Positions 50,895 to 63,344 of a stretch of 64,000 bases of DNA are shown in pieces. The notes below the pieces were generated by a model. That model had not been told where the DNA came from, did no database searches, and worked only from the letters and a program-made list of their open reading frames with translations. The position numbers and the translations under genes were made by a program. Origin of the DNA: Cacajao melanocephalus (Eukaryota > Chordata > Mammalia > Primates > Pitheciidae); NCBI GenBank assembly GCA_963573385.1, contig CAUYLG010005472.1, forward strand, positions 1-64,000, written 5' to 3'. Within the stretch, counting starts at the first letter, position 1; every line of letters starts with the position of its first letter.

Positions 50895-51049
50895 TTTATA
50901 TGATTTGTAATTTTCGTTCAAATGTAAATAAAGAAAAGAGATAATTGGGAAAAAGTGTTTTAAAAAGAAGAAAAGGAGTTTTTGCTGTTTCTTAAACGAT
51001 GTCTATATATCGTTGCTTAAAAGACGAATCTATACATTGAGAAAAAAAT
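50895..51049. repeat. Direct duplication, copy 2 (155 bp)
   Basis: Second copy, 349 bp from the first. Four of the five differences are CpG against TpG or CpA. Confidence 0.95.
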
Positions 51050-53559
51050 AACTTTAGATGGAAACAAGGAAAGTGTGAATCATAAAAGAGAGTGAGGATC
51101 AAAGCCTGTGTCTGACCTCCTTGAAGAGTGAGGTGAGGAAGAGGAGGCAGGACTGGCTCCTGGTTGGCTCAGACTGGTTTAGGAACCACTCAGCTGTATT
51201 CTGGAGCAATCCCTGAGGGAGAGAGCTGAGGATCTTGAGGTAAATAGTGAGGGTGGGGTAGAATGAATTCATTATGTAAATAATAGTTGCAAGCCAGATG
51301 TTCATAGCTTGGATGTAACTTACTTGCCTGAGGCAGTTGTACAATGCATTTTGAGCTAGTTTTCATATCCTCAGGGGCCTTGCTATCAAATTCCAAAATT
51401 ACTCCCTCTGCTTAGACAGCTTGCCTCAAGACTGCTGAAAAAAGAAACCGTTAGGATGGTCTCACATTGAGGAAATTTTGGTAAAGTGTGTTACATGCAA
51501 ACAGGAAGAGAGCAGGAATTAAGAAATCCAGATAATTACTGTCATGAATGCTGGATGGTGTGAAAAAGAGAAAAGACACTGCTTTTCATGTTTATGCCAA
51601 AGTACCTAAAATGAAAAAGGAATGCCACAGAGCTAATTTTTTTTTTAACCCAAGCAGGCTTTTAGCTGCTCAGATCTCATAAAAATCAAAAGGACGAATG
51701 TGACTTAAACTTGCTTTACTGAAGCACATTTTCACAACCTGGTATTTAAATTGAGCTTTGGGGCACTCAAATAGTCCCACAGGCATGTAAAATCTGATAC
51801 TATATCTGCATCTAAGTATACTGCTCTGGGATTTAGAATCCCAATTGGTAACCTGGGAAAACCATATTACTTACACTTGCTCAAATAGTCTCTAATTAGT
51901 TCTTCTGACCTTCTTGTATACTAATAAATGGCCCATTACAGAACATTAAAACTGAATTCTTTCTATTAAAAAAATGATTTCCTTGCAAGTGAACATGATC
52001 TAGGTTTAATGTACAATGTTAGTTAACATTAGGTTATTCTAATGTACAGTGAATGCTTTCTAGTAGGAAGTGATTGTAGCACTAATTAGGCTTTCTGGTT
52101 CAGTCAATTAGCTGAGAGGGGGATGAGTCTCCCTACTGTGATCTAGATATTGCTTATATTCTTAGTTTGTTTTGGGTCTATTACTCTGTGATTGAAAGAG
52201 CTGAAAACTCTAATGTGAAATTGTATAATGAGCCTTGGAAAATTATGAGCCTGAAGAGACATTTGGATCGCCTCATCAGGTCAATTTTCCATTTTTATTT
52301 GGTTGGTGGCACGAACAGGCTGATTCAATAGAACTTTTGGATTCTGGTCACACCCTCATTCCATCCAAAGCTGTGTGGCTCCCTTACTACACTGTCACAC
52401 ATACTAGGGGTCCAGGAGTTACGTGTTAGATTAATATTGTTAAACACTCTGAGTGACCAGTAATGAAAATTCCTGAAACATTTTCCTAAGAAGTCAATAA
52501 ACACATATTTATTGAGTACTCATATGTGGACAGGCTTTTGCGTGAGCAACTTTAAGGTAAATATGATGATGCATGAAATCTGCTGGCAAAAGACAATACA
52601 GGGAAAATATTAAATATTTATTTGAAATTCCCATATTCACTCCTATTGATCCCAGGAGAAAGTATCCTTTGCTTCTCAGCTATTAATAGTTTTGGAGAGG
52701 AATATTGGAATAAACCGAGTGTGATCAAGTTACATAAGAACAGAGAAAACTGTTCATAAGTTTCTAATGGAAGAGTAGGAGGCTAGAAGTGGCCAGAGAA
52801 TGGAGTGAGAAAAGCCAGAATGGTGATGAGCTTTGCATGAGAAGGGAGAGCACGGAGTAGAAAAGAGGGAGAGAAGTGGCTCTAAAAAGTGGATCTTAGA
52901 GTAATTCTAAAGAGTCAAAGAGAAATATTTAGTGAATTTTAAAGAAATTCCTACTTGGTAATATGTGAGGTAAACAACTTCTTTGTCTTTCCAGGAAACC
53001 CTCAGTAAAAATCAGTCTTGATGAAGTTTTTGGAGTTTGATTTGTTGGGAGGTTTGGAAATAGGACTTAGACTGGTCTTAAGAACTAGATACATTCAAAT
53101 TACAGTAATATTGAAAGAAAGATGACAGGATATACTCAAGTACTCATCTATCTAGCATGGACTATAAATATGTTGTTTTTGCCACCAAAGTTGGACACAT
53201 GATTTGAAAAATATTATTTACCTGTACTTATTTAGTTGATTGGTAGTTAAAATTTCAGAAATGTTTATTCAATCAATAAACACATCTATTGAGCACTTAC
53301 ATGTGTCCATAACTGAATTGTGCATGACAAGCCCTAAGGAAAATTAAAAAGATGTAAAAAGATGTGCTAAATATGGCTCTTTGAAACGAGGTAATAAAGA
53401 TTCTTTTAGGTAATTATAAACTATTTTAGATCGGGGCTATCCCAGAAAACCCAGGCTATAGGGTCATTACATGCTATCGGGAGGTTAAGCAGGAGATCAG
53501 AGAAGGTTTTAATAAAGCAGTTACTTTTTTTTTTCTGAGTTGCTATGGTGGCAATTTTA
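51050..53559. other. Intergenic, mostly unique, no gene seen
   Basis: No young repeats over 2.5 kb, which is unusual for this window. TAAT-type motifs cluster near 51.9-52.1 kb. Short fragments near 52.49 and 53.27 kb (ATATTTATTGAGTACTCATA, CACATCTATTGAGCACTTA) are L2 3' ends. Short frames only. Confidence 0.45.
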
Positions 53560-53564
53560 CTGAA

Positions 53565-53930
53565 TTCATATTTATTGAGCACCTAGTAGGTGCCAGGTGC
53601 CCTGCTAGGCCCCAGCACAGAGATAAGGCATTAAGCATGCCCTTCAGAAAAGCACGGTCAAAGGAGGAAAGAGAGAACAAGACATACAAACAAATATTAT
53701 GGTAAATGCAATAGAGATCATGGTAGCTGTTACTGCAAGTTTAGCCTGACCGACCCCATGACCTTCCTGAGCTAGGCTTTGCCCATCCAGGTGCAGAGAT
53801 AAGAATCCTGATGACCAGGCAGGGATAGCAAGTGAGGTCAAAGGAATTGGTGAAGGATGTTGAATAAATGGAATGGACAAGGGACAGGAAGTAAATACAT
53901 GAAAGAGATCTTCATTCAATGACATGAAGT
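53565..53930 (-). repeat. L2 LINE 3' end
   Basis: Antisense L2: TTTATTGAGCACCTAGTAGG, TGCCAGGTGCCCTGCTAGG, GGTAAATGCAATAGAGATCA. The 93-codon minus frame lies inside it. Confidence 0.7.
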
Positions 53931-54034
53931 CTAGTAGAGGTTTGGGAACTTAATTGGTACCTAGTATTGCAGGAGCTTCCCAACTGCACCTCTTATTTTC
54001 AGCCCAAGCTCATAATTAGCAAGTGAATCTTCTT

Positions 54035-54500
54035 TAAAATATGGCACATGCAATGCTGTCCCCTCAAAGGTCTCACAGTTATTTAAGAGCATAAGCCCAG
54101 ATTTTTTCTGACATTCAAGATTATCTACAGTTTAGCCCTAACATGCAATTTGGACCTACAAGAACAGCATTTTTTATATATTTCAATCACATAAATTTGT
54201 CTTTCTCTACTCCTCCACAAATATGCTCAACTTTAGTCAAGCTTGACTTCTTTATTATCTCTATGTCTTTGTAAAAATTTCCTAATTGCTAAAAATCCTT
54301 GCTAAAACTGTTCCTTCATGAAGTTCCTCCAGGTCCCCCTTGACTCCCACCCACAATATACAATTTATTTATTGGCTGAATATGCGTTCTAATTGGTTTC
54401 TCTCTATGGTATAGTCTGTCTTACATTATTTACATATGTTTTTTAACCTCTGATTATAAGAGATTCTTATTGTAATCAACTTTTGGTCTTTCCTCTCCTC
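54035..54500 (+). repeat. L2 LINE fragment
   Basis: Sense L2-like text (CTGACATTCAAGATTATCTA, CTTCATGAAGTTCCTCCAGG). Diverged. Confidence 0.5.
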
Positions 54501-54710
54501 TTACTCATAGCAAATAATATAATGTAAGACTATAAATTACAGTTAAATATACAAAATTGAGTGTTTGATGGAGTTGATAGTGAGAGACTTGAAGATCCAA
54601 AGCAGAAATGCAGGAGGGATGTTGAGTTGTGGTCCACTGAGGGCTGACTGAAGAATCTCTCTTTCTCCTTTCCTCTTTTTACTTTACTCTCTGTTCAGAG
54701 AGAGAGACAG

Positions 54711-54714
<4 letters not shown>

Positions 54715-54746
<32 letters not shown>
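54715..54746. repeat. (GT)16 microsatellite
   Basis: Sixteen uninterrupted GT units, preceded by an AGAGAG run. Confidence 0.97.
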
Positions 54747-54749
<3 letters not shown>

Positions 54750-55902
54750 GTGAGGGGTCTTCTTAATATGTAAATGTACACTGGGAAATCTAAAAGCATT
54801 AGTAGTTTCAAGTATGCAGAACAACTATAACTTCCTTATTTATTGTGTAATGAGCTGGACAGCTTCATTTAAACGCTGTGAATAATAAAAACTGCTTTTC
54901 TTGGTGGGGGGGGATTTCAATGTACAACTTTTCAACAATTTCAATTAATGGATATAAAGTATTTTCAATGCCAGCACTTTCTGAGAATGAATTTGACCAT
55001 AAAGACTTTTGTCTCCTACTTGCATGAGAATTTTTTTTTTTTTTACAAAAAACTACTGTTTTAAAAAAACCAAAATTATTTTGGAGTAGAACATTTGTGT
55101 AGATGTTTCAAGGTAGAATTTCAAGGTAGAAAACTTGAATTCGGGACTTGAATAATGAAAGATAAGTAAAAGGAAAAAGTACAAAGGGAGATGAGCATAA
55201 ATTAAAACAGCACACTCATTCAGATCATTGGCGAGAGTCTGCATTTGCTAATGTATTTCCAGCTGTGGCTAGTGTACTACTCAAGGTGCTTTCCTTATAC
55301 CTGCAGGTGGTATGTATTTTTTTGGATGTGGAAAATGAGGTTTAGAAAGATTGTGTGATATGCTCTCATTTTCTTTCTCGCTATAGCTTTTGCTTTCTCC
55401 CCTGAGGAACTCATTACTCTATGTTCTTCCTATAGTCTATACTTCAGCTCTCTTGCTGTATTCTACATTTTGGCTAAGCTTTGAACTCTAGAGCCTGCTC
55501 TAAAACAGCAAGTTTCCAAATGAAAGTATTCTTACCTAATATTTATGCAAATTTTGTTTGTTCTGATCCCTTCTCCCTCTGCTATTCTGACAGAGGTGTC
55601 CAAGGGAGAGAATACAGTCATGGGTTCTTAGTTTCTGTTTCTGGTTGGGGAGTAAAGCCCCTTCTTCATCCTTCTTTTCTGCTTATCACTGAACACAGAA
55701 ACTGAAAACCATGGCTTCAGGCTACTAAAAGCCTAAAACAAAACAAAACAGAACAACAGCAATAAAATAAGGTGAGTTGGATAAGTTTGATACATTGCCA
55801 TTGATCTTCATTTAATCTAGGTTTTATATCGGTATTATTATTTCTGTTTATCTGGTTAGAAGAAAGAGGCTCAAAAAATTTATGAGAATTTCCCCAAGTT
55901 AC
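54747..55902. other. Intergenic, no gene seen
   Basis: AT-rich DNA with a (CAAAA)n patch near 55.74 kb and only short frames. Confidence 0.45.
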
Positions 55903-55907
55903 ATTCT

Positions 55908-56430
55908 GTTATGGGCTGAATTGTGTTCCCCCTTCCCACTTCCCCTGCTCCTACCTTTTAAAATTGATATATTGAAGTCCTAACCCACAATACCTCAGAA
56001 TGAGATCTTATTTGGAAATAGGGCCATTGTGGATGTAATTAGTTAAGATGAGGTCATACTAGAGGAAAATAGTCCCCTAATGTGATATGACTGGCATTCT
56101 TATAAAAAGGGGAAATTTGGAGACAAACACAACACAAGAAAAATGCTGTGTGAAGATGAAGGCAGCGATCAGGGTGATGCTTCTACATACCAAGGGATAT
56201 CAAAGCTTCAGAAAACCACCAGAAGCTAGGGAAGAGGCATGGGACAGATACTTCCTTATAGCCTTGGAAGGAACCAACCCTGATGATGCCTTGATCTTGG
56301 ACTTTTAGCTTCCAGAACTTGAGACAATTAATTTCATCTAGCTTCCAGAACTGTGAGGCAATTAATTTCTGATGTTTAACCCACCCCATTTATGGCACTT
56401 TGGTATAGCACCCTTGGCAAACTAATACAG
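55908..56430 (+). mobile_element. MLT1-type LTR (ERVL-MaLR)
   Basis: TGTTATGGGCTGAATTGTG, TTATTTGGAAATAGGGCCAT, AGTTAAGATGAGGTCATACT, TGATCTTGGACTTTTAGC and AAACTAATACAG in order. Near-duplication ATTCT at 55903-55907 and ATTCC at 56431-56435. A short internal repeat of the TAGCTTCCAGAACT region is present near the 3' end. Confidence 0.85.
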
Positions 56431-56435
56431 ATTCC

Positions 56436-57112
56436 AACGCAGAGCACTGAAGTCCTGTGCTCTTTCTACTACATCATAGCTGCATCTTCTGAATAGATAT
56501 CTCTTGGACTTGGGTTGTAAGGTCTAAGTCCTTAATGCAAAGTTAGTGGGAACCACAGAAGTGAAAACGATTTTTTTTTTCTGCATGATGTCATAGAAAG
56601 TTTTGTTGAGAAGCCATCATTTGCTAGGGACCTTGATCAGTAAGTTGGAGTCTACCAGAGATAGGCAGATTGGTTAAGGTGAGAGATTCTAGGTAGAAGA
56701 AATACCGCACTTTACATTCAAAGATAAGAAAAGAGGGACATAGTCAATTAAACAAAGATTTGGGAGCAGTAGATAGATTAAGAAAAAGTTCTGAGTAGGC
56801 TATAAGGAATATAGAGGTTTTGATATTTTAGAAAAATTTGTAGAGGATTGATATTTTTGGAAAAACCAGTTCTTATCACAAGGATAGACTTGAAGGGAAA
56901 CCATAGGAAGCTGTTGTAATGGTTATGATTCTAGACTCAACTTATGCATCAGCCCTAGTCAACTTAGTTCCACCAATACCCCAACCCAGACCTCACTTAC
57001 TTGCCTCTTTTACTGAACAGAGAAGCCCTAACAACATGTTTCACCTAAAAACAACCTTCACCTCTATCATAGCCAGAGTCATCTCATCTCTTAATAGTAC
57101 CAAACTTCACAG
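56436..57112. other. Intergenic, no gene seen
   Basis: Mixed sequence with a CCCCAACCCAGACC-rich patch just before the THE1 insertion. No gene. Confidence 0.45.
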
Positions 57113-57117
57113 CATGT

Positions 57118-57480
57118 TGATATGGTTTGGCTCTGTGTCCCCACCCAAATCTCATCTTGTAGCTCCCATAATTCCCATGTGTTGTGGGAGGGACCAGGTG
57201 GGAGATAATTGAATTATGGAGGTGGGTCTTTCCTGTGCTGTTCTTGTGACAGTGAATGTGTCTCACAAGATCTGATGGTTTTAAAAAGGAGTTTCTCTGC
57301 CCAAGCTCTCTTTGCCTGCTGCCATCCACGTAAGACGTGACTTGCTCCTCCTGGCCTTCCACCATGATTGTGAGGTTTCCCCAGCCAAATGGAACTGTAA
57401 GCCCAGTTAAACCTCTTTCTTTTGCAAATTGCTCAGTCTTGGGTGTGTCTTTGTTAGCAGCATGAAAATGGACTAATACA
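57118..57480 (+). repeat. THE1 5' LTR
   Basis: TGATATGGTTTGGCTCTGTG to GGACTAATACA. Confidence 0.9.
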
Positions 57481-58154
57481 GTAAATTGTCACCAGTAGAG
57501 TAGGGTGCTGCTGAAAAGATACCTGAAAATGTGGAAGCAACTTTGGAACTGGGTAACAGGCAGAGGTTGAAACAGTTCTGAGGGCTCAGAAGAAGAGAGG
57601 AAAATGTGAGAAAGTTTGGTACTTCCTAAAGAGTTTTTGAATGGCTTTGACCAAGCTGATAGCCATATGGACAATAAAGTCCAGGTGAGGTGGTCTCAGA
57701 TGGAAACTAGAAACTTGTTGGGAACTAGAGCAAAGGTGACTCTTGTTATGTTTTAGCAAAGACACTGGTGGCATTTTTCACTCATCCTAGAGATTTGTAG
57801 AACTTTGAACTTGAGAGGGATGATTTAGGGTATCTGTCAGAAGAAATTTCTAAGCAGCAAAACTTTCAGGATGTGACTTGGTTGCTGGTAAAAGCATTCA
57901 GTTTTTAAAGGGAAACAGAGCATAAACGTTTGGAAAATTTGCAGCCTGACAATGCCATAGAAAAGAAAGTCCCATTTTCTGAGAAGAAATTCAAGTCAGC
58001 TATAGAAATGTGTATAAGTAATGAGGTGCTGAATGTTAATCACCAAGACAATGGGTGATCAACAATGCAGCAGCCCCCCCATCACAGTCCATTAGGTTTT
58101 GGAGGAAAAAATGGAAATGTGAGAGCATGAGATTTGGGAGGGGCCAGGGTGGAA

Positions 58155-58525
58155 TGATATGGTTTGGCTCTGTGTCCCTACCCAAATCTTATCTTGTAGC
58201 TCCCATAATTCCCACATGTTGTGGGTGGGGCCGTGTGGGAGATAACTGAATCATGGATGTGGGCTTTTCCTGTGCTGTTCTTATGATAGTGAATAACTCT
58301 CATGATATCTGATGGTTTTAAAAATGGGAGTTTCCCTGCACAAGCTCTCTCTTTGCCTGCTGCCATCCATGTAAGATGTGACTTGCTCCTCTTTGCCTTC
58401 CACCATGATTGTGAGGCCTCTCCAGCCATGTGGAACTGTAAGTCCAGGAAACTTACACATTTCTTTTGTAAATTGCCCAGTCTTAGGTATGTCTTTATCA
58501 GCAGCAGTAAAATGGACTAATATGT
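58155..58525 (+). repeat. THE1 3' LTR
   Basis: TGATATGGTTTGGCTCTGTG to ATGGACTAATATG. Preceded by the purine tract GGGAGGGGCCAGGG. Confidence 0.9.
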
Positions 58526-58530
58526 CATGT

Positions 58531-59520
58531 ATTGTACTGAGAACCAAGTATGCTTGGAGACTGCCTTTCCCAGCAGCTTCTCAGAGAGGCCAGGTAACAT
58601 GACCTAGAAGTAGAGAGGGCTTAACACCAATAGGATTGTAACTAGTTGAAGACAGGAGACAGGAGCACAACAGATTCCTCTTTTTGACAAGTTCTGAGTA
58701 GAGACTACTTAGTCTCGACAATCAGCTGTGGGTTTTCATTTATTTGTTTGTTTGCTTTTGTTAGACATTGTGATCAGCTTACCCAATCTTTGCTTTGTTT
58801 CATCTCCTACATCACTTTTATTTTCCTTTAGTCCTACTTTCCTAAGACTATCCTGCCTCACCCCCATAAAACAAAATAGAACACCAACATGTATGTTTTG
58901 CCTCAGTCTCTGGGATAGGTTGAGACAACTGTACGAGGAGTGATTCTAGCATTCAGACTCTCAAATAGTATTTTGAAATTGAATTGACCACTGATCTCAA
59001 GGCATTAGGATCCCTAGCATGCAATAATATCACCATTATTAAAGTTTTTTTGTGTGTTAATGGATATGTCTATGGCCTTGATGGTGGTGATGGTTTCATG
59101 GGTTATATGCTTGTCCCCAAACTCAATGAATTAGTACATAATAAATATGCATGTCAAATACCTCAGTAAAATGGCTTTAAGAAGCTTTCTCTTATAGTTA
59201 ATTGGGAAAAGACTTAGGGCCCCTACTTGCCAAGTTAAAGCATGTTGTTAAAGCCACAGGCAGGTTTAAGGATTTTTATCTCCTATGGCTGACTATGCTA
59301 GAAATCAGGCCTAGGATCTCATTACAAACTAGAGCTCAAAGAAGACTAAATGCACAGCCATTCAGGTGTCAACACTGAATGCCCGATAGGGGAAAAAGTA
59401 GGACTCTTGACATTTAAGTAGACAAGTCTAAGAACAAAAAGCTCTGAAGTTCCTCCAAATGCTCCTGGGTGGCAGAAGATGCCCCTTCTCCCTTTGTTAG
59501 AGGAGAGAAGACTCCATTTA
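58531..59520. other. Intergenic, no gene seen
   Basis: Mixed sequence with short frames. No recognised repeat. Confidence 0.45.
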
Positions 59521-59525
59521 CCTGA

Positions 59526-59890
59526 TGTCTCAGTCTGTTCAGGCTGTGAGAACAAAATACGGTAGACTGGATGGCTTATGAAAACTAGAAATTTATTTTT
59601 CACAGGTCTGGGGAGGCTGGGAAATCCAAGGTCTGGGTGACAGCATGGTTGGGAGTCTGGTGAGGGCCCTCTTTCTGGTTCAAAAAGGGTGGCATCTAGT
59701 TGTGTCCTCACATGGAGGAAGAGGGAAGACAGTCTTTGGGGCCTCTATTACAAGGGCACTAATCCCACTTATCAAGGCTCTAACCTCATGACTAGTAACC
59801 TCCCCAGGGCCCCACTTCCTATCACCAACACACTGGTGATTAGATTTCAACATACGAATATGAGGGGACACAAATATTCAGACCATAGCA
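59526..59890 (-). mobile_element. MLT1A-type solo LTR (ERVL-MaLR), reverse
   Basis: Antisense LTR from TGTCTCAGTCTGTTCAGG through TCTGGTGAGGGCCCTC, GTTGTGTCCTCACATGG, AGGGCACTAATCCCACTT and GGCCCCACTTCCTATCACC to CAGACCATAGCA. It is flanked by the perfect 5-bp duplication CCTGA at 59521-59525 and 59891-59895. Confidence 0.93.
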
Positions 59891-59895
59891 CCTGA

Positions 59896-61529
59896 ACAGC
59901 ACTCAATAGCCTCAGCTCAGAAGGTGCCATGCAAGATGATGCCTGCTCTTCTCAAAACGTGCCACCAACACCATTCAATGCTTATAGCCCACTATCAGGA
60001 AAGAGTCTCAACACAGACTTAGTGGGGAATCAAAATCTCTTATTTGAGACAGGAAAAGCCTATACAAATTCTATAATACAAAGAAATTATAGAATTTGTT
60101 ATTATATGCCAACAGGAATTGAGAGAATATATATGAGAGTGGATTTTTGTGTGTTAGTCTGGGGATTTGTAATGAAAGCTGAATATGAAAAGAACCCATC
60201 GACATGGTGGGCCTTCAACAGTGACTCAGCATTCAATGTTGCGGCAGTTTCACTTGGGGATTGGTTCTGGTGTTTTGCTGGAATTATTTATTGGAGTTTG
60301 GTCATGATGATGACCTAAGATGAATAAAGTAGAGAGGCTAGAACTTTCCAGAGAAGGCTCAGGGAGGTGGGAATGTTAGGCTGGTTTTGTTAGGTAAGAC
60401 TCATCACTTGATTATGGTCCCTGGGAGGATTTCAGAGAAGTAGCAGGGAAGATTCTCCTTTCAGGAAGGCAATAAGGAATGCAGGGAGAGGAAGACACCA
60501 AAATCTTTGAGATGCTTCTTGGTTGCTGTGTGCTCTCTGCAGGCTGTGATTGACAGTCAGATCAACCATGGACCTAAGATCCCTGTTATCTGTAGGGATG
60601 TTGGGATTTCATTATGCCGGGGGTCAGGTGATTGCACTTAAACATCAGAGACAAGATGAATTTTGTTACAGAATTGGAAGTAAAGGTAGCACATTGTGAC
60701 AATCCAGGTTCCTTTGCTTGCATGATTCTGTGGCAATTGTCAATAGGTAATGGTTCACCTAAGAGTGGATAGAGGAAGAGATAATATATTGCTCAATTTG
60801 TATGTAAAAAATAAAAATAAAGACAGTAGCAGGAGAACTTAGTTGCTACAATGGAAAATTGATGCCCCTCATTCAGTTTACAAATCCAAGTCAATTCCTA
60901 GATCTAGATCTCATTGTTTGAAGGGGAGGTCAAATCTTTTAAAGAAACATACCATAGCACCATCACAGGGATATCTAGTAAATTCTCCTCTGAGCTAGAC
61001 AGTGAAAGGGGAGTACTAAAATTTTTCAAAAATATTAGATTTGTGATCTTATGTGATATGCCATCACAGACACTCAGGTAGAATGGGGCTTATGGAAGGC
61101 AGGTGATAACTGGATTTCCAGTCCAAGACTATCTCATAACTGGTCCTGTGGGTCCACTGATCTGAACTGTGATTATTTCCCATTCCTGTAAGGTATAATT
61201 GGGATAGACACGCTTAACTGCTGACAGAATTCTATCAAGGGTTCTCTGATCTGTGGAGTAAGGACCGTCATGATAGGAAAGGACAAATGGGAGTTCCTGT
61301 ACCTGCCCCCACCCCTTGGACAACACAGTGCTTCCAAAAGCAATACGGCATCCCAGAGAGGATTGCAGAGATTAGCATTTTTGTTAAATACTTGAGGCAT
61401 TGAGGAATAGGAGTTTCTGTTCTAACCCTGCTCAATTTACCAGTCTGGATTTTGTAATAACCTGATAAACCATGACAAATAATGTTAAAAACTAATCACC
61501 ATAAACTTGGAAACCCCAATCACAGTGTC
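59896..61529. other. Intergenic; unexplained 129-codon ORF; left part of a possible ERV
   Basis: Holds a plus-strand ORF (59929-60318) without a known domain and a 14-bp palindrome at 60064-60099. The right part may be the decayed region upstream of the retroviral pol remnant that follows, but no gag or protease motif could be confirmed. Confidence 0.4.
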
Positions 61530-63250
61530 TGGGTTATGACTTTTTACTGCAGTAGATCAACATAGCCTCTGGTACTTGGTATGCAACTATTGGTTCGGTG
61601 AATGTTTCCTGTTAGATCCCCAACGGTCTGTACCCCTCAGTTTCTTGCAAAGGGTTATACAACTCAACTGCTTTCTTTACTATTACAGGGACCTGTATAA
61701 TTTTGACATTCTTTAGATTATCACACTGCTCCTCTAAGTTGATGACATCATGCTAATTGGAACTTGCTAGTAAGAGGTGGCAAACAACCTAGATGCTTTC
61801 ACAGAACACATGTGTGACAAAGGAGAGAAAAGAAAAAACTCAGAAAGATTCAGGACCTGATACTTCAGTGAAATGCCCAGGAGCCCAGGGGTCTGGAGCA
61901 TGTTGGAAAATCTCTTGATAAAGGACTTGTACCTCTTATCACTAAGAAGGCTGCACCTTGCATCTCTTATCATTAACAGATCCAGTACTAGTAGACCCAT
62001 TCAGATTTAGAAGGCAGCATATGTTACTTATTTAGCAGGGTTATTTGGAAAACTGCCAGTTTATAATTTGATGCAGTACAAAACTGGCCTCTGTCATAGG
62101 TGCAGGCTGCAGTACAAGCCACCCTACCATTTAGACCAAATGACCCAGCAGTTCCAATAGTGCTAGAAATAACAATCATTGTGAAGAAGGATGCTCCAGG
62201 AGGAGAGTCTTGGTGCAGACCTATAGGGCTCTGGAGCTTCCAGTGTGTTGCAGAACCTTGATATAGACTGAGTGGCTGATCATGGAATAAAAAATGAGAA
62301 TGGGACTATAGTTACCCATCATGAATTGAGTGTCTGTGTACCTCAGACATCATAATGTCAAATAGGGACAGCAGCAAACCATTGTAGCATGAAAGCTGTA
62401 TATTTAGAACTGGACCTGAGCACGTGAAATACCTGGGGCTCAGACTTCCAAGTCACTTACACCTGATGTACCAATGACTCTCCTTCAATCTGTACCTTTG
62501 ACTTTATAGGGCTTCCTTATAATCAGTTAATAAGGAGGAAAGAATAACTTTGTCCTGTTTCACAGATGGGTTGGCAAGTTATATGGGTGCTATCTAGAAA
62601 TGAATTGCTTTTCCATTACAGCACCACTTAGAAGTGGTCCTCAAAGAATGTGTTGGCAGGAACTTCTCATAGTGGACAGAAAAATCAGCAGTTCACCTGG
62701 CTGTCCTCTTTGTCTAGAGAAAAGGTGAATTGAGTTACAGGCATTCAGAGACTCCTGGCCAGTGGTTGGTTCCTGGACTTGTCCAGCAGATGATCAGAGG
62801 TCTGGGAGGAATAATCCTAAAAGAATAAGGACATTGGGAGGAGGGTCTTTGAGGATGGGCATAAGGTGAGTAAACCTTTGTTTCTCATGCTCGCTAGAAA
62901 GCATTACCTCAGTAGGGACTGTAAGTACAAAGGTGAACAAGTGGCTCTGTTCTGTAGCTATCATACAGCACTGCTCTTAGTACCTAGTACTTCTCCAGTG
63001 GGCCTGTGACCTGAGTGGTCATGAGGCAGAGATGGAGTGTAAAAATGAGTTCAACAATACAGGCTTCCTCTTAATGAAGGCTAATCTAGCTGACACTGTG
63101 GAATGCACAATTTGCCAGCAGGAGTGACTAACACTTATCCCTGGATTGGTACCATTTTTTGGAGGGAACAGCCAGTCCACATAGGGCCAGGTCAATTACA
63201 CTGAACCTCTTCTCTCTTGGAGGGGGAAATCATCCTTATCAGAAGCAATA
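61530..63250 (+). pseudogene. Decayed endogenous retrovirus pol (RT, RNase H, integrase)
   Basis: A broken pol in sense orientation. RT: the catalytic motif reads V-D-D-I-M-L-I-G at 61738-61761, with two stop codons just downstream. A connection-region segment follows near 62.1 kb. RNase H: T-D-G at about 62562-62570. Integrase: a C-T-I-C zinc-binding pair at 63104-63115. Many stops and frameshifts separate the parts, so no product is possible. The DDIM form suggests a class III (ERVL-like) origin; this is inference. No paired LTRs were identified. Confidence 0.75.
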
Positions 63251-63344
63251 ATAGAGAGAAGAATGTGAATTTGTAAATACTGGACGATTTTTGGCCTATA
63301 TTAATGACGATTTAATGTGTCTTGACCAAAAACACTATTCTGGA

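Larger units (their letters stand above)
57118..58525 (+). mobile_element. THE1 provirus with internal deletion (ERVL-MaLR)
   Basis: Two same-orientation THE1 LTRs enclose only about 0.67 kb of internal sequence. Compared with the copy at 7.6 kb, the interior is collinear up to about its first 600 bases, then jumps to the last 40 bases before the 3' LTR, so roughly 0.85 kb is missing. The flanks CATGT (57113-57117 and 58526-58530) are a plausible target duplication, with one extra base at the LTR end. Confidence 0.88.

Noticed and set aside
61129..61326. 65-codon minus-strand ORF with protein-like appearance
   Set aside because: It runs opposite to the adjacent pol remnant and has no identifiable domain, so I could not support it as gag or host coding.
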